DNA from: Leifsonia sp. C5G2
Lineage (GTDB): Bacteria > Actinomycetota > Actinomycetes > Actinomycetales > Microbacteriaceae
DNA length: 64,000 nt
Assembly (NCBI RefSeq): GCF_013359685.1
Contig: NZ_JABFMV010000010.1
Span: 62,001 to 126,000 of the forward strand
Reading direction: 5' to 3'
The notes under the pieces are model-generated. The model was given only the letters and a program-made list of their open reading frames with translations. It had not been told where the DNA came from and did no database searches. The position numbers and the translations under genes are program-made. This document shows positions 61,949-64,000 of this stretch, piece after piece. Numbering within the stretch: the stretch's first letter is position 1; each line of letters begins with the position of its first letter.

Positions 61949-62452
61949 ATGGCCGACGCACGTGACGAGGTGGACCGCATCGTGGACGCCTGGCTGCGCG
62001 AACGGCCAGACCTCGACTTCGCGCCGCTGCAGGTGCTCTCCCGGGTGGACCGGCTCTCCCGCCACCTCGACCGCGCACGCCGCGGCGCGTTCGAGCGCTC
62101 CGACCTCGACTCGTGGGAGTTCGACGTGCTCGCCGCCCTCCGGCGCGCCGGCTCGCCCTACCAGCTGAGCCCGAAGTCGCTGCTGCAGCAGACCCTCGTC
62201 TCCTCCGGCACCATGACCAACCGCATCGACCGGCTCGTGGCCCGCGGCCTCGTCGAGCGCCGCACGGACCCCAACGACGGCCGCGGCATCCTGGTGCAGA
62301 TGACGGCGCAGGGCCTGACCCGAGTGGATGCGGCCATCACGCGGCTGGTGGATGCGGAGGCCGAGCTGCTCGGCGGCCTCTCCGCCGCCGACGCCGAGCG
62401 GCTCGCCGGGCTGCTGCGCAAGCTGAGCCTGGGCTTCGACGCCGGGGCTTGA
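61949..62452 (+). CDS. MarR family regulator
   Basis: Regulator of 167 residues with MarR architecture: a dimerisation helix (ADARDEVDRIVDAWLRERPD, about 2-21), the recognition region LVSSGTMTNRIDRLVARGLV (about 86-105) and the wing ERRTDPNDGRGILVQMTAQG (about 106-125). It is divergent from tRNA-Gln and glmU; no obvious target operon is adjacent, unless it is the DUF3800 gene 170 bases downstream. Confidence 0.88.
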   Translation: MADARDEVDRIVDAWLRERPDLDFAPLQVLSRVDRLSRHLDRARRGAFERSDLDSWEFDVLAALRRAGSPYQLSPKSLLQQTLVSSGTMTNRIDRLVARGLVERRTDPNDGRGILVQMTAQGLTRVDAAITRLVDAEAELLGGLSAADAERLAGLLRKLSLGFDAGA

Positions 62453-62621
62453 CGGCAGAAATATCGTCCAATATTTTTGTACCTGTCGTGGAGGGACTGC
62501 CAACGCGGCCCGACGGGGACGACGACGAGACTGCCGACGCGGCTCGTCCCCCGGTTCGACCGTTCATCGAGTGAGGCTCGGCGCATATCGCCGGGCCTCA
62601 TTCGCGTATCCGGGGAAATGC

Positions 62622-63455
62622 ATGTATCTGCTTTATGTCGACGAGTCGGGGGTTCACGACGGGCCGCACCCATTCGTGCTCGGCGCGATCGCAGTTCATG
62701 AGAGGGATGCGAGCCGGTTGCAGCAGCAACTGGAGGCCGCGCTGCGGAGCGCCCTCCCCGAAGAGCATGGGGTCTCAGAGCTCGAGTTGCACGGATCCGA
62801 GATCTGCAACGCTCCGGCCAAGAGCAGATGGTCCTCCTTCGACCGCGCCACCCGCGCCACGGTCCTCAAGGCCGCCTATCGAGCACTCTCCGCGTTCGCC
62901 CCCGCAGATCCGTCGAGGCCGCTCGCCGCATTCGGAGTGATCGTCGATCGCACGTTCCGTCCGAACTGGAGCGATGACGAACGAGAACGATGGGCCTACG
63001 AGGTGCTGCTCCGGAAATTCGACGCGATGGTCACCCGCAAGTCCACCCGGGAGGCCGGCCTCGTCATCCACGATCGCCGCAGGACGGAGCCGCGCATCCA
63101 GGCGTGGGCGACGCGGTGGCGGAGCGAAGGCGGTTGGCTGCGCTCCCCCGGGCGACTGGCGGAGGTCCCACTGTTCGCCGACTCCAGGGTCTCGCGGCTC
63201 GTGCAGGCCGCCGACCTCGTCTCGTACGCGCTGTTCCGCGAATACGGGAATGTGCTGCCGGATCAGACAGGGGCGGCCGCGATCCGGCCGCTCTTCGACT
63301 CCGTGGACGGCAGAATCCACGGTCTGATCCACTTCTCGCCGGGCTTCGGTGCAGGTGCGTGCATCGCGTGCATCCACCGGCTTCGCGCCTCCGCCGAACA
63401 CGCGTTCGTCCGTCGCATACGCCGCTCCCAGGTGACCGTTATGCCGCTCTCATAA
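62622..63455 (+). CDS. DUF3800 domain protein
   Basis: Protein of 277 residues of the DUF3800 family, proposed to have an RNase H-like fold. Its marks are the N-terminal LLYVDESGVHDGPHPFVLGA, a central VIHDRRRTEPRIQ and the later VSRLVQAADLVSYALFREYG (about 188-207), which together hold the conserved acidic residues. These genes often lie in mobile or defence-related regions; the function is unknown. The ATG at 62622 is chosen because the family begins there; GGGGA is upstream. Confidence 0.83.
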   Translation: MYLLYVDESGVHDGPHPFVLGAIAVHERDASRLQQQLEAALRSALPEEHGVSELELHGSEICNAPAKSRWSSFDRATRATVLKAAYRALSAFAPADPSRPLAAFGVIVDRTFRPNWSDDERERWAYEVLLRKFDAMVTRKSTREAGLVIHDRRRTEPRIQAWATRWRSEGGWLRSPGRLAEVPLFADSRVSRLVQAADLVSYALFREYGNVLPDQTGAAAIRPLFDSVDGRIHGLIHFSPGFGAGACIACIHRLRASAEHAFVRRIRRSQVTVMPLS

Positions 63456-63458
63456 AAT
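63453..63458 (+). promoter_or_regulatory. Candidate -10 box of the glycerophosphotransferase-like gene
   Basis: TAAAAT, overlapping the stop codon of the DUF3800 gene and eight bases before the ATG at 63467. Confidence 0.4.
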
Positions 63459-63466
63459 CGGCGCTG

Positions 63467-64000
63467 ATGAGACTCTCCCGACTGAAGCGACTCCCCTCGC
63501 GGGCCAAGCGCGCCGCGCGCTACGAGATCCACGCGCACTGGCGCCGTCAGCCGATCGTCCAGGGGTCGGTGCTCTACGAGTCGTTCTCCGGCAACGGGAT
63601 GCTCGACAACCCGGAGGCGGTCTTCCGCGAGCTGCTCGCCGCCCCCGACCTGCAGCACCTCACCCACATCTGGGCGCTCTCCGACCTGCGGCTGTACCGC
63701 GCCGCCGTCGAGGAGTTCGCCGGAGACCCGCGGGTCAGCTTCGTCCGCTACGGCTCGGCCGCGTACTACCGCGCACTCGCCACCAGTCAGTACCTCGTCA
63801 ACAACGCCACGTTCCCGCCGGACTTCTCGAAGCGTCCCGGCCAGGTGTACTTGAACACGTGGCACGGCACGCCGCTGAAGCGCATGGGCTACGACATCGA
63901 GGACGGCGCGCTCGGCACGGCCAACATCATCCGCAACTTCGTGCAGGCCGACTACCTGCTGTCGGCGAACCCGTTCATGTCGGAGCAGATGTACGAGACC
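63467..64000 (+). CDS. CDP-glycerol glycerophosphotransferase family protein, N-terminal part (runs off the window)
   Basis: The first 178 residues of a TagB/TagF-like enzyme that polymerises polyol phosphates of wall teichoic acid-type polymers. Family marks are VLYESFSGNGMLDNPEAVFR (about 39-58), VNNATFPPDFSKRPGQVYLN (about 111-130), TWHGTPLKRMGYD and VQADYLLSANPFMSEQMY. The gene continues past the window. It starts 11 bases after the DUF3800 stop with no Shine-Dalgarno. A longer two-domain form with an extra glycosyltransferase cannot be excluded. Confidence 0.87.
   Translation, partial: MRLSRLKRLPSRAKRAARYEIHAHWRRQPIVQGSVLYESFSGNGMLDNPEAVFRELLAAPDLQHLTHIWALSDLRLYRAAVEEFAGDPRVSFVRYGSAAYYRALATSQYLVNNATFPPDFSKRPGQVYLNTWHGTPLKRMGYDIEDGALGTANIIRNFVQADYLLSANPFMSEQMYET

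Overview
The window is high-GC DNA with frequent GTG starts, dense operons joined by ATGA or GTGA overlaps, many probable leaderless promoters (TANNNT followed 6-7 nt later by ATG or GTG) and an IdeR/DtxR-type iron box. Gene content points to an actinobacterium, most likely Microbacteriaceae close to Leifsonia. That placement is inference from gene content and style.

Layout. 1-10.8 kb: a partial ilvA, an AI-2E-type permease, a four-gene solute-binding ABC importer operon, a YcaQ/AlkX-type DNA glycosylase and an ABC-2 efflux pair with its TetR regulator. 10.9-19.4 kb: lemA-htpX, then a translationally coupled operon (TetR, MFS transporter, PLP fold-III enzyme, sugar-lactone oxidase) and a large Ig-like membrane protein. 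19.4-25.6 kb: small genes, an unusual tRNA with a UAA anticodon, type II NADH dehydrogenase, a mycosin-like S8 protease, DUF501 and an FtsB/DivIC protein. 25.7-39.2 kb: eno, hisS with a DUF1349 gene, an iron-siderophore ABC operon under an iron box, mazG, nhaA with a structured-looking leader, and mfd. 39.3-48.8 kb: a hydrolase and a surface-protein operon headed by a 2,528-residue protein with 16 DUF11 repeats and a C-terminal LAKTG sorting signal. 48.8-56.5 kb: pth, rplY, a SRPBCC/MarR pair, gntK and gnd, and a TetR regulator divergent from a glycosyltransferase. 56.5-59.2 kb: a five-gene lipase/lipoprotein operon. 59.3-64 kb: prs, glmU, tRNA-Gln, a MarR regulator, a DUF3800 gene and the start of a CDP-glycerol glycerophosphotransferase-like gene.

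The minus strand carries, in order, glmU-prs-rplY-pth-mfd-mazG-eno-ftsB-DUF501. This is a familiar actinobacterial housekeeping series, here split by accessory modules: the lipase operon with sugar and regulator genes, the giant surface protein operon, nhaA, and the siderophore importer with hisS.

The most interesting locus is 56.5-59.2 kb. It encodes a lipase with an N-terminal GHSLGG hydrolase domain and a C-terminal helical domain, two small helical proteins downstream, and two tandem paralogous lipoproteins upstream. This matches the logic of the Staphylococcus aureus type VII lipase toxin TslA with its partners TlaA/TlaB and lipoprotein immunity TilA, but I see no staphylococcal-type sequence here. 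It is a candidate undescribed actinobacterial antibacterial lipase system.

Intergenic DNA is rich in long inverted repeats at gene ends. Two of them, 12 kb apart, belong to one element family, and another pair of dispersed repeats is built around TCGAACGTTCGA.
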